Assembly (NCBI GenBank): GCA_036501145.1
Contig: DASYAV010000084.1
Span: forward strand, 6,178 to 70,177
From: PALSA-505 sp036501145
GTDB lineage: Bacteria > Actinomycetota > Actinomycetes > Streptosporangiales > Streptosporangiaceae
Length of the DNA stretch: 64,000 nucleotides
Reading direction: 5' to 3'
The notes below the pieces were generated by a model. The model was not told the origin of the DNA, did not search any database, and worked only from the letters and a program-made list of their open reading frames with translations. The position numbers were made by a program, and so were the translations under genes. Positions 1 through 7,710 of this stretch are shown here, piece by piece (positions within the stretch are counted from its first letter, which is position 1; each line of letters opens with the position of its first letter).

Positions 1-265
1 CAGTGGGGACATAGCCGCCGAGAACTGTGCAGAGCAGGGAGGTGACCGAGGAAATCGCCCGGCTGATGGTGGGCTGGGATACTCCATATGTCTCGGCCAG
101 TTCTTCCTGAACCCGGTTACGGCGCAGGTATGTAAGTGTCACGACCACGGACCTGAACAATCCGAGGATGGGCGGCCAAGGCCGTATTCTGTCTGCCGTA
201 TCATTGTGAATCATCGCGCACAGGTCCAGGATGTCATCCCGGGAGAATCCGGTGGTAGAATACAT
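1..265 (-). CDS. IS5-type transposase, N-terminal part (cut by window edge)
   Basis: Reading leftward from an ATG at 265, an open frame of 88 codons runs off the window. The peptide has the look of the DNA-binding front end of DDE transposases of the IS5/HARBI-like group: an opening FSRDDILDLC segment, a hydrophobic helix and a helix-turn-helix ending in SQPTISRAI. The DDE catalytic core would lie to the left, so whether the element is intact cannot be judged. Base composition is lower in GC than the rest of the window, as expected for an acquired insertion sequence. An inverted repeat lies just upstream of the start. Confidence 0.75.
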   Translation of the reverse strand, partial: MYSTTGFSRDDILDLCAMIHNDTADRIRPWPPILGLFRSVVVTLTYLRRNRVQEELAETYGVSQPTISRAISSVTSLLCTVLGGYVPT

Positions 266-269
266 GTCA

Positions 270-330
270 GGCGGTTCGTTTCTGTGAGGTTTGAGTGTGG
301 TAACCCAATTCTCTCAGTAAACGAACCGCC
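270..330. repeat. 12-bp inverted repeat upstream of the transposase
   Basis: GGCGGTTCGTTT at 270-281 and AAACGAACCGCC at 319-330 are perfect inverted copies separated by 37 bases, and the left arm begins 4 bases upstream of the transposase start. The repeat could be a subterminal transposase-binding site, an operator of the transposase gene or part of the element end. The exact insertion boundary cannot be fixed from one side. Confidence 0.5.
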
Positions 331-357
331 GTTTATTGCGACACGCCAAGCCGATGT

Positions 358-561
358 TTAACTTACCTGCTGTGAATAAGCCTCTATGAAGATGTCTACC
401 AGGGCAACAAACGCGCTCCCGGCCAGCACGGTTCGCAACTCCCGGGTTGTCGGGTTCGCGTCATCCGCGTTCACGACCGATACGGCGACGACCAGCAACC
501 CCAAGATGGCAGCGGACGCGCCGGCGCTTGTGATAAAGAAGCTCTCGTAGTGGCCCACCAC
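358..561 (-). CDS. Short membrane protein, probably truncated by the insertion sequence
   Basis: 67-residue frame opening MVGHYESFFITSAGASAA, with a hydrophobic span at about residues 10-30 and another at about 47-60. The start resembles integral membrane proteins of unknown function that are usually clearly longer. Here the frame stops at 358, only 28 bases from the inverted repeat next to the transposase. The simplest reading is a gene whose 3' part was lost or displaced by the insertion. No function is recognised. Comparison with the intact homologue and the left-hand flank would show whether it is a remnant. Confidence 0.45.
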   Translation of the reverse strand: MVGHYESFFITSAGASAAILGLLVVAVSVVNADDANPTTRELRTVLAGSAFVALVDIFIEAYSQQVS

Positions 562-590
562 GGCATCACCCTATCGGCAGCGAAGATGTC

Positions 591-1002
591 TTACCGCTGG
601 GTGTCCGTGTTCCCATGGGGGAGTTCCAGGGGTTCGACGGTTACGGCGGTGCCATAAGCGGCCACCTCGGACATGATGCCGGCGATCTCGTTGCAGTCAA
701 AGCGCATAGCCACGACGGCGTTGGCGCCCTTGGCTCTGGCGGCGCGCCACATCCTTTCGCGTGCCTGATTGCGGCTTGTATCCGCCCATCCGCCCGCGGG
801 CGAGGGAAACGAACGAGGGGTGGTCAGCAGGCTTCCACACCCAGCCGATCGTCCGGGGCAATCCATCGCCGAGCGCGAAGGGCAGCCGTGACACGTACTT
901 CTCCGCGTCCCGGATCACAGGCAGCGCAGGCACACCGTCAGAACCCGCAAGGGCCGGTTCCTCATCGTCTCCAGCTCCAGGGACCGGTGAATCGGCCATC
1001 AT
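591..1002 (-). pseudogene. YbjQ/UPF0145-family protein, frameshifted
   Basis: The C-terminal part, in the frame ending at 591, contains ARERMWRAARAKGANAVVAM, then a RFDCNEI stretch and a VAAYGTAVTVE end. This is the typical end of the YbjQ (UPF0145) heavy-metal-binding-like family. The N-terminal part lies in another frame, starting at ATG 1002 behind a good AGGGAG site, and contains RTIGWVWKPADHPSF. The two halves join only if one frame change is allowed at roughly 750-800. Either the gene is inactive or there is a sequencing error. YbjQ proteins form small oligomeric beta folds of unclear function. Confidence 0.5.
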
Positions 1003-1067
1003 CAATCTCCCTAGCTGCTGCCTCACCCAGGTCACGGCCGCAAGGGGCCGGTGACAGGCCAGCGGGT

Positions 1068-1568
1068 ATGAATCAGGTGATCGCCTGGGCGGGTTTTCTC
1101 GGCGCCTGGCTGCTGGTGGCCGGGCCGCTGTATCAGGGCGCGCTGGAGTTGCGCGAGGAAGACATCGACCGGGAAGGGATCGAGGCATCTGCCGCCCGCG
1201 TGCCACGACCGGACCCGCCGTCCCCGTGGTGGTGGCTGCTGCCACCGGTCATGTACCTGATCCGCCGTCGCCGCCGCATCGCATTCCGCCGCGCCGCTCT
1301 GGCCGAGCTCACGCAGGCTCAGCGGGACCAGTTCGCCAGCTTCTTCAACAAGGCCGCCGGATGGTTCACCGTCGCTGCCGGTGCCGCTCTGCTGGCCGCC
1401 GAGCAGACCTGGCAGGTCACCGAACACCATCACTGGCCGGTCTGGCTGTTCTGGCTGCTGGCCGTCGCCATGCTCGGCGCATCGGTACTGAACACAGCCC
1501 TGCGCATGAGCCACGACGGGCCGATGGCACCACCTGGTCCACGGCCAGCGGAAGATTCCGCACCGTGA
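1068..1568 (+). CDS. Small multi-pass membrane protein, unknown function
   Basis: 166 residues. Hydrophobic segments lie at about 5-25, 96-112 and 124-145, with a Trp/Pro-rich stretch (PPSPWWWLLPPVMYL) at 50-64 followed by a strongly basic RRRRRIAFRR run that should stay cytoplasmic. The ATG at 1068 was chosen because the preceding in-frame sequence is low-complexity and antisense to the YbjQ gene; the ribosome site is weak. The C-terminus is Pro-rich. It does not form an operon with its neighbours, and no family is recognised. Confidence 0.5.
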   Translation: MNQVIAWAGFLGAWLLVAGPLYQGALELREEDIDREGIEASAARVPRPDPPSPWWWLLPPVMYLIRRRRRIAFRRAALAELTQAQRDQFASFFNKAAGWFTVAAGAALLAAEQTWQVTEHHHWPVWLFWLLAVAMLGASVLNTALRMSHDGPMAPPGPRPAEDSAP

Positions 1569-1627
1569 ACACCGGGGACGTGGCGATCCGCGCGGTCTCC
1601 GAGAGCGCCGGGAGCCACCGCGCCTGG

Positions 1628-2545
1628 CTACGGGCGGAGCACGATCTTGCCGTGGGTGTGCCCCTGCTCCAGCTCGCGGAACGCGTCTTGCACCTGCTCT
1701 AGCGGGTAGCTGCGGGCGATCTGCACCTCCAGCTCTCCGCGCGCGGCGAGCCGGGCCAGCTCGCCGACCACGACCGCGCACGCCGCCGAGCCCTCTCCGT
1801 AGGTCCGCGCACCGACCCTGGCCGCCGCCTGCCAGTCGCGGATCGTGTTGATCCGCCCGGGCCGCACGCCCAGCTCCACGGCCAGATCCACGTAGCCGTC
1901 CCCGAACGCGTCGATGAACCCCTCGACGCTCCCGCCCGAAGCCTGCCGGATCCGTTCGGCAACGCCCGGCCCGTATCCGGCCGGGACGACACCGCGTTCC
2001 CTCAGCCAGGCGTGGTTCCGTTCGCTCGCCAGCCCGATCACCGTGGCGCCGCGCCGCCGCGCGAGCTGCACGGCAAGCGACCCGACGCCGCCCGCCGCAC
2101 CGGATACGACGACGGTGTCGGCCGGTCCCGGGTCCACCGCGAACACGGTGGCGTACGCGGTCGTGCCGGCCACATACAACGACCCGGCCACATCCCAGGA
2201 CAGCCCCGCCGGACGCGTGGTCAGCGCCACGTCCTCGGCCACGACGAACTCCGCGTGGCTGGCCCTGTTGTGGGTGAAGCCCAGGACCTCATCGCCGGCC
2301 GCGAAGCCGCGCACCTCCGCGCCGGTCTCCACCACGACGCCGGCCAGATCGCTGCCCTGCCCGGACGGGAACGTCGCCGGCCAGCGGTCGTGCCGCGCCC
2401 CCTTGCGGATCATCACCTCGCCGGGCTGGATCCCCGCCGCGCGAACCTCGACCAGCACCTGCACGGGGCCGGGCACCGGCCGCGGCACCTCTTCCACCCG
2501 CAGCACGTCGATCCCGCCGTACTCGTGAAACCGCACCGCCTTCAT
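1628..2545 (-). CDS. NADP-dependent MDR oxidoreductase (quinone-oxidoreductase type)
   Basis: 305 residues of the medium-chain dehydrogenase/reductase superfamily. The GroES-like N-terminal half (about 1-115) contains GQGSDLAGVV and GDEVLGF, and the cofactor-binding Rossmann motif GAAGGVGSLAVQ is at about 149-160. The C-terminal HTHGKIVLRP is the usual end of zinc-independent quinone reductases. It probably reduces quinones or enone-like carbonyls with NADPH in the cytosol. The ATG at 2545 (MKAVRFHEYG) matches the family start; an upstream ATG at 2566 would add seven residues unlike the family. It is transcribed alone. The substrate cannot be told from sequence. Confidence 0.85.
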   Translation of the reverse strand: MKAVRFHEYGGIDVLRVEEVPRPVPGPVQVLVEVRAAGIQPGEVMIRKGARHDRWPATFPSGQGSDLAGVVVETGAEVRGFAAGDEVLGFTHNRASHAEFVVAEDVALTTRPAGLSWDVAGSLYVAGTTAYATVFAVDPGPADTVVVSGAAGGVGSLAVQLARRRGATVIGLASERNHAWLRERGVVPAGYGPGVAERIRQASGGSVEGFIDAFGDGYVDLAVELGVRPGRINTIRDWQAAARVGARTYGEGSAACAVVVGELARLAARGELEVQIARSYPLEQVQDAFRELEQGHTHGKIVLRP

Positions 2546-2562
2546 CGCATGATCATCGCATC

Positions 2563-2667
2563 TCACACCGGAGACAGCGTCCCGGCCCTGGCGCGGCCGG
2601 CATTTGCGGCTATCGCCAATCCAGCGGACGTTGTCGCCGCGGCCTGAAGAAAACGTCGCCGATCCAT
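2563..2667 (-). pseudogene. Orphan twin-arginine (Tat) leader, likely gene remnant
   Basis: 34 codons from ATG 2667 with an AGGAG site 8 bases upstream. The peptide opens MDRRRFLQAAATTSAGLAIA and continues to an ANAGRARAG end: a textbook Tat signal peptide with n-region RRR, a hydrophobic core and a cleavage-like region. Translation then stops at 2563 after only about six more residues. No mature domain follows, and the next gene downstream (ending at 1628) starts in a separate frame. It is most likely the 5' stump of a deleted secreted-enzyme gene. A tiny secreted peptide is possible but less likely. Confidence 0.45.
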
Positions 2668-2822
2668 GCCAGTACTCCTGCCGACGGGGCGAAAGCGGTA
2701 TGCGGGCGACGATCGCAGATCCGTTGCGGCCGCGTCACGGCACAGCTGTCCAAACCTGGACACCGGCCACCGGACACTTGTCGACGCCACCGCCGGTTCG
2801 CTGGAGGGGCGGCGCCAGGTGG

Positions 2823-3590
2823 TCAGGGGCTGGTGAAGGGGCGGCAGGTCACGTTGGCGTCGGCCAGGGCGCGGCGCAGGGCGGTGGCCAGTTCTACCGC
2901 GCCGGGGGTGTCGCCGTGTACGCAGATGGTGTCCGCGGCCACGCTGATCTCGGTGCCGTCCTGGGCGGCGATCGGCAGGCCCTGGGCCAGCCGGGCGCCG
3001 CGCTCGGCCACTTGAGCCGGGTCGGTGATCACGGAGCCGGGTTCGCGCCGCGGGACCAGCCGGCCGGCCGGGGTGTACGCGCGGTCGGCGAAGCACTCGC
3101 CGATCACCCGGACGCCGCGGCCGCCGATGACGTCGGCCGCGGTGGAGCCGGGCAGCAGCAGGACGGCCAGGTCGCCGCCGTAGCCCAGCACCGCATCGGC
3201 CAGCGCTCCGGCCAGCGTCGCGTTGTCGGCCATGTCGTTGTACAGGGCGCCGTGTGCCTTGACGTAGCGGACCGCTGTGCCGTGCCTGCGGCAGAACGCG
3301 TCCAGCGCGCCGATCTGGTACAGCACGTCGGTGGTCAGTTCGCCGGCGCTGACCTTCAGCTGGCGGCGGCCGAAGCCGGCCAGGTCCGGGTAGGACACGT
3401 GCGCCCCGATGCTGACCCCGCGCTCGGCGGCCCCGGCCGTGGTCGCATCCATGATCCGCGGGTCCCCGGCGTGGAAGCCGCAGGCGATGTTGGCGCTGGT
3501 GACCAGGCCGAGCAGTTCGGCGTCGGGGCCCATCCGGTACGGGCCGAAGCCCTCGCCCATGTCGCAGTTCAGGTCGATGGCGCCGGTCAC
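2823..3590 (-). CDS. pxpA: 5-oxoprolinase subunit A (LamB/YcsF family)
   Basis: 255 residues, the usual family length. It opens with IDLNCDMGEGFG and carries ANIACGFHAGDP and VKAHGALYNDMADN, which are LamB/YcsF signatures. With PxpB and PxpC it forms the prokaryotic ATP-dependent 5-oxoprolinase that opens pyroglutamate to glutamate in the cytosol. The GTG start overlaps the stop of the upstream ATPase gene (GTGA), so it is translationally coupled as the last gene of the transport operon. Its partners pxpB and pxpC lie 7.5 kb away behind the divergent GntR gene, so the three subunits are split between two transcripts that share one promoter region. Confidence 0.95.
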   Translation of the reverse strand: MTGAIDLNCDMGEGFGPYRMGPDAELLGLVTSANIACGFHAGDPRIMDATTAGAAERGVSIGAHVSYPDLAGFGRRQLKVSAGELTTDVLYQIGALDAFCRRHGTAVRYVKAHGALYNDMADNATLAGALADAVLGYGGDLAVLLLPGSTAADVIGGRGVRVIGECFADRAYTPAGRLVPRREPGSVITDPAQVAERGARLAQGLPIAAQDGTEISVAADTICVHGDTPGAVELATALRRALADANVTCRPFTSP

Positions 3591-4792
3591 TTCTGCCGCC
3601 CCTCACTGGCGGCCGGCTGCCCGGCGCCGTCGCTGGCCTTGCTCTCCCGGTCTCCCGTCCGCGCCGTCCCGGCCGGTGTCGCATCCACCGCGGGCTCGAT
3701 CAGCGGGAAGTGGCAGGCGGCGAGGTGGCGGCCGCCGAACGGGCGCAGCGGCGGCTCTTCCTCGGCGCACAACGACTGCACTGCCGGGCAGCGGGTGCGG
3801 AACCGGCAGCCCGACGGCGGATCGGCCGCCGACGGGAGCTCGCCGCGCACCGCGCCGCGGGCCGGCGGCCGGGCCGGGTCGGGCTGCGGGATGCTGTCGA
3901 TGAGCGCACGGGTGTAGTGATGCGCGGGCTGCCCGAACAGCTCCTCGGGGGTGCCGGACTCGACGATCTTGCCCAGGTACATGACCGCGATGTGCCCGGA
4001 CACGTACCGCACCACGCTCAGGTCGTGCGAGATCATCAGGTAGGCCAGGTCGTGCTGCGCCTGCAGCGACACCATCAGGTTCAGGATCTGCGACCGCACC
4101 GAGACGTCCAGCGCGGACACCGGCTCGTCCGCCACGATCAGGCTGGGGCTCGGCGCCAGCGCGCGGGCCAGGCCGACCCGCTGCCGCTGCCCGCCGGACA
4201 GCTCGTGCGGGTACCGGGCCAGGTGGTCGCGGGCCAGGCCGACCTCCTCGGCCAGTTCGTGGATCCGCTGGCGGCGCTCGGTGTGGCTCATCCCGCCGCG
4301 GGCGGTCAGCGGCTCGGCCAGGATCCGCTGCACGGTCATCCGCGGGTTGAGCGAGGCGTACGGGTCCTGGAACATCAGCTGCACGTCGCCGCGGGTCTGC
4401 CGCCGTTCCGCCCGGCTCATCCCGGTCCGGTTCCGGCCGCGCAGCCGGATCTGGCCCGCCGTCGGCGCCTCCAGGCCGACGATCAGCCGACCCAGCGTGG
4501 ACTTCCCGCAGCCGGACTCGCCGACCACGCCCACCGTGGCCCCGGCCGGGATCGCCAGGTCCACCCCGGCCACCGCCTGCACCGGCGCCGCCCCGCGCGA
4601 CCACAGCCCGCCCGCCTGGTAGTGCTTCACCACCCCGGCCAGGTCCATCAGCGGCGCGCCAGGCGAGGCCGCGTCACCCGCCGCCGGCCCACGAGCGTCG
4701 CCCGCCCCCGGCGAGGCCGCATCGCCCGCCGCCGGCGCGCCGGCGCCACCCACGCCCGGCCGCACGGCGTCGCCAGCCTCCGGGCCGGTCAT
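3587..4792 (-). CDS. Peptide ABC transporter ATPase (OppF/DppF type)
   Basis: 401 residues. Walker A GESGCGKST is at about 91-99, followed by a Q-loop MFQDPYASLNPRM, signature LSGGQRQRVGLARAL and Walker B LIVADEPVSALDV. The C-terminal oligopeptide-transporter extension has a Cys-rich CRFRTRCPAVQSLC segment that may bind an Fe-S cluster in this family. It powers peptide import together with the partner ATPase. The ATG at 4792 overlaps the upstream stop (ATGA). The first 48 residues are an Ala/Gly/Asp/Pro repeat (AAGDAASPGAGDARG-like) not found in the family core; initiation at the internal Met49 (MDLAGVVKHY) is a possible alternative. Confidence 0.92.
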   Translation of the reverse strand: MTGPEAGDAVRPGVGGAGAPAAGDAASPGAGDARGPAAGDAASPGAPLMDLAGVVKHYQAGGLWSRGAAPVQAVAGVDLAIPAGATVGVVGESGCGKSTLGRLIVGLEAPTAGQIRLRGRNRTGMSRAERRQTRGDVQLMFQDPYASLNPRMTVQRILAEPLTARGGMSHTERRQRIHELAEEVGLARDHLARYPHELSGGQRQRVGLARALAPSPSLIVADEPVSALDVSVRSQILNLMVSLQAQHDLAYLMISHDLSVVRYVSGHIAVMYLGKIVESGTPEELFGQPAHHYTRALIDSIPQPDPARPPARGAVRGELPSAADPPSGCRFRTRCPAVQSLCAEEEPPLRPFGGRHLAACHFPLIEPAVDATPAGTARTGDRESKASDGAGQPAASEGRQK

Positions 4793-5808
4793 GACTTGCC
4801 TCCGGCCGCCGCCGTCACCGGTTCCCGCGCGGTGCCGGCCGGGTGCAGGCAGCGGTACTGGTGCCCGGCCGGGCCGGCCAGCCCGGGCTCGCCGTCCCGG
4901 CAGTCCGGCTCGGCCGCCTGGCAGCGGGCCGCGAACCGGCACTCGGTGAACCGGGCGGTGAGGTCCGGCGGGCGTCCGCCGATGGTGTACAGCGCGCTGC
5001 CACGGGCCGTTTCCAGGTGCAGGATCGAGGCCAGCAGCGCCTCGGTGTAGCGGTGCCGCGGCGTCGCGAACAGGTCCGCCGTCGGCGCCATCTCCACCTG
5101 CTGCCCGCCGTACATGACCAGCACCCGGTCGGTGTGCCCGGCCACGATGCCCATGTCGTGGGTGATCAGCAGCAGCCCCATGCCGAGCCGCTGCCGCAGG
5201 TCGTCGAACAGTTCCAGGATCTGGCTCTGCGTGGTCACGTCCAGCGCCGTGGTCGGCTCGTCGGCCACCAGCACGGCCGGCTCGCAGATCAGCGCGGAGG
5301 CGATGACCACCCGCTGCCGCATGCCGCCGGACAGCTCGTGCGGGTACCGGTCCAGCTGCTCGCGCGGCCGGGGCAGCCCGACCAGCGCGAGCATCTCGGC
5401 CGCCGCGTCCAGTGCCGCGGTCTTGCCCGCCCCGCGCTGCAGCCGCAGCGTCTCGCCCACCTGGACGCCGATCCGCTTGACCGGGTTAAGCGAGGTCATC
5501 GGATCCTGGAACACGATGCCGACCTTGGTGCCCCGCATGGCCTGCAGTTCCCGCTCCGGCACCCCGGTCATCGGCTGCCCGCCGGCCCGCACGCTGCCGG
5601 TGGTCACCGCGTTCTCCGGGAGCAGCCCGGCCACCGCCAGGCCGAGCGTGGACTTGCCGCAGCCGGACTCGCCCACGATGCCGACGCTCTCCCCGGCCCG
5701 CACCGCGAGCGACACGCCGTCCACCGCGTGCACGGTGGACCGGCTCAGCCTGATGTCCACGCCGAGGTCCTCGATGTCCAGCGCGGCCGCGCTGCCCGGC
5801 CCGGTCAT
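4789..5808 (-). CDS. Peptide ABC transporter ATPase (OppD/DppD type)
   Basis: 339 residues. Walker A GESGCGKST is at 46-54, the Q-loop is VFQDPMTSLNP, the signature LSGGMRQRVVIASAL and Walker B VLVADEPTTALDV. The C-terminal oligopeptide-binding extension contains FTECRFAARCQAAEPDC. It pairs with the following ATPase to drive the two permeases. The start at 5808 (MTGPGSAAALDIED) overlaps the permease stop by ATGA, so the operon is translationally coupled. Context with a pyroglutamyl peptidase and PxpA suggests pyroglutamate-capped peptides or 5-oxoproline as cargo; this is inference. Confidence 0.93.
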   Translation of the reverse strand: MTGPGSAAALDIEDLGVDIRLSRSTVHAVDGVSLAVRAGESVGIVGESGCGKSTLGLAVAGLLPENAVTTGSVRAGGQPMTGVPERELQAMRGTKVGIVFQDPMTSLNPVKRIGVQVGETLRLQRGAGKTAALDAAAEMLALVGLPRPREQLDRYPHELSGGMRQRVVIASALICEPAVLVADEPTTALDVTTQSQILELFDDLRQRLGMGLLLITHDMGIVAGHTDRVLVMYGGQQVEMAPTADLFATPRHRYTEALLASILHLETARGSALYTIGGRPPDLTARFTECRFAARCQAAEPDCRDGEPGLAGPAGHQYRCLHPAGTAREPVTAAAGGKS

Positions 5809-6707
5809 CGGCGCCTGGCCAGCCCGAACGCGTCCCGCAGGCCGTCGCCGACCATGTTGAACGCGACCACGGTGATCACGATGGCCAGGCCCGGCGGGTA
5901 GATCATCCACCAGAACCCGGAGTAGGAGAAGTTCAGCCCGTTGGACAGCATCGACCCCCAGTTGGCGGCGGGCGGCGGGATGCCCAGGCCCAGGTAGGAC
6001 AGCGCGGCGACGAGCAGCACCGCGTCCGCCACCTGGAACGTGGCGTTGACCAGGATCGTGCCGATGCAGTTGGTCACGATGTGCCGGCGGATGATGACCG
6101 GGGTGCGCACCCCCATCGTCTTGGCCGCCAGCACGTACTCCCTGGTGCGCAGGCTGAGCGTCTCGCCGCGGACCAGCCGGGCGGGCACCAGCCAGGCCAC
6201 CAGGCCGACCACGACGATCAGCAGCAGCACGTCCGGCTTGAACATCGTGGCCAGGATGAGCAGCAGGAACAGTGCCGGGATGGCCAGCAGCGCGTCCACC
6301 ACCCGCATCATGATGCCGTCCACGATGCCGCCGAAGTACCCGGCCGTGGCGCCCCAGACCACGCCGACGACCACCGCGACCGCGGCGGCGCCGAACGCCA
6401 CCTCCAGCGACGTCTGCCCGCCGGCCATCAGCCGGCCCAGCTGGTCGTAGCCGACCTCGTCGGTGCCCAGCGGCCGGCCGGGGCCGGGCGGCAGGTGCTC
6501 CATGCCCAGCCGGGTGCTGACCTGGTTGGTGTGGTACACCAGCGGCCCGACGAAGGAGAACAGGGTGAGCGCGACGATCAGCACCAGCCCGGCCACGGCC
6601 ACCCGGTTGGCCAGGAACGTGTCCAGCACCACCCGCGCTCGCCGCTCGCCGGCCTCGGCGGGCGGCGCCATCGTGGCGCCGACCTCCTCGATGCTCGTCA
6701 TGACCAC
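5805..6707 (-). CDS. Peptide ABC transporter permease (OppC/DppC type)
   Basis: 300 residues with six predicted membrane spans: one N-terminal span (about 37-57), then the BPD_transp_1 core. The coupling loop is LRTREYVLAAKTMGVRTPVI, the EAA-like region that docks on the ATPase. The family sign GTDEVGYDQLGRLM follows the first periplasmic loop. The GTG at 6707 or ATG at 6701 could both serve as start. It follows the DppB-type permease after a 34-base gap, the only non-overlapping junction in the operon. It forms the translocation channel in the cytoplasmic membrane. Confidence 0.92.
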   Translation of the reverse strand: MVMTSIEEVGATMAPPAEAGERRARVVLDTFLANRVAVAGLVLIVALTLFSFVGPLVYHTNQVSTRLGMEHLPPGPGRPLGTDEVGYDQLGRLMAGGQTSLEVAFGAAAVAVVVGVVWGATAGYFGGIVDGIMMRVVDALLAIPALFLLLILATMFKPDVLLLIVVVGLVAWLVPARLVRGETLSLRTREYVLAAKTMGVRTPVIIRRHIVTNCIGTILVNATFQVADAVLLVAALSYLGLGIPPPAANWGSMLSNGLNFSYSGFWWMIYPPGLAIVITVVAFNMVGDGLRDAFGLARRR

Positions 6708-6744
6708 ACCACGCCCAGCGCGGCGCCAGCCGTCTCGGGGAAAA

Positions 6745-7710
6745 TCATGCCGTCACCGCCTTCACCCGGACGTAGCGGACCCGCGGATCCAGCACCGCAT
6801 ACCCGATGTCAGCCAGCAGCGAGCCGAGCACGGTCGCCACCCCCACCACGAGGATCACACCGAGCAGCACCGGATAGTCCTGGGTGGAGGTCGCGGTCAC
6901 GAACATCAGCCCGACACCGGGGTAGTTGAACACCTGCTCGGTGATCAGCGTGCCGGACAGGATGAACGGCAGCGACAGCCCGAGCAGCGTCACCACCGGG
7001 GACAGCGCGTTGCGCAGCACGTGCCAGATCAGCACGTACCGGCGGCTGGCCCCCTTGGACCTGGCCATCCGGACGTAGTCCAGGGTCAGCTCGTCCAGGA
7101 CGGACGAGCGTACGTACCGGCTGAACGCCGCGATCGACACCAGCGCGATCGTGGCCACCGGCAGCACCATCGCCGCCGGGTCGGCGAAGATGGCCGGGAA
7201 GTTGCCCTGCGGCGCCTCGGCCGGCACCACGTGCATCCGCACCGCGAAGATGTCGATCAGCACGATGGCCAGCCAGAACGCCGGCGTGGAGTACAGGCCG
7301 AAGCTGGCCACGGTCAGCACGTAGTCGTCGAACTTGCTGCGCCGCACCGCCTGGTACAGCCCGACCGGCACCGCGATGAGCAGCGCGATCAGCACCGAGA
7401 TGCCGGCCAGGAAGGCGGTCTTCGGGATCCGCTCGGCGAGCAGCGCGGCCACCGTCTGGTTCTGCTGGTAGGAGTAGCCGAGGTTGCCCCGCAGCACCCC
7501 GGTGATCCAGTGCCAGTACTGCACCGGGATCGGGTGGTTCAGCCCGTTGGCCTGGTTGAACGCCTTGATCGCCGTGGGTGTGGCCATCGTGCCGAGTTCC
7601 GCCCGCGCCGGGCCGCCCGGCAGCAGGTGGATCAGCACGAACACGACGATCGTCACCAGCACCAGGACGATGACCGCCTGCCCGATCCGGCGCAGCAGGT
7701 ACCGCGTCAT
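6745..7710 (-). CDS. Peptide ABC transporter permease (OppB/DppB type)
   Basis: 321 residues opening MTRYLLRRIGQAVIVLVLVT, the classic first helix of DppB permeases, then the conserved HLLPGGPAR segment, a long extracytoplasmic loop and five further spans. The EAA loop reads YVRMARSKGASRRYVLIWHV. The start codon shares one base with the stop of the binding-protein gene (TGATG), so translation is coupled. It is the second half of the membrane channel for the solute captured by the lipoprotein encoded upstream. Confidence 0.92.
   Translation of the reverse strand: MTRYLLRRIGQAVIVLVLVTIVVFVLIHLLPGGPARAELGTMATPTAIKAFNQANGLNHPIPVQYWHWITGVLRGNLGYSYQQNQTVAALLAERIPKTAFLAGISVLIALLIAVPVGLYQAVRRSKFDDYVLTVASFGLYSTPAFWLAIVLIDIFAVRMHVVPAEAPQGNFPAIFADPAAMVLPVATIALVSIAAFSRYVRSSVLDELTLDYVRMARSKGASRRYVLIWHVLRNALSPVVTLLGLSLPFILSGTLITEQVFNYPGVGLMFVTATSTQDYPVLLGVILVVGVATVLGSLLADIGYAVLDPRVRYVRVKAVTA

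Noticed and set aside
4645..4792. Repeated GDAASPGA-type sequence as a possible tandem DNA repeat or CRISPR-like array
   Set aside because: It is a low-complexity coding stretch at the front of an ABC ATPase gene; units vary in length and there are no spacers.
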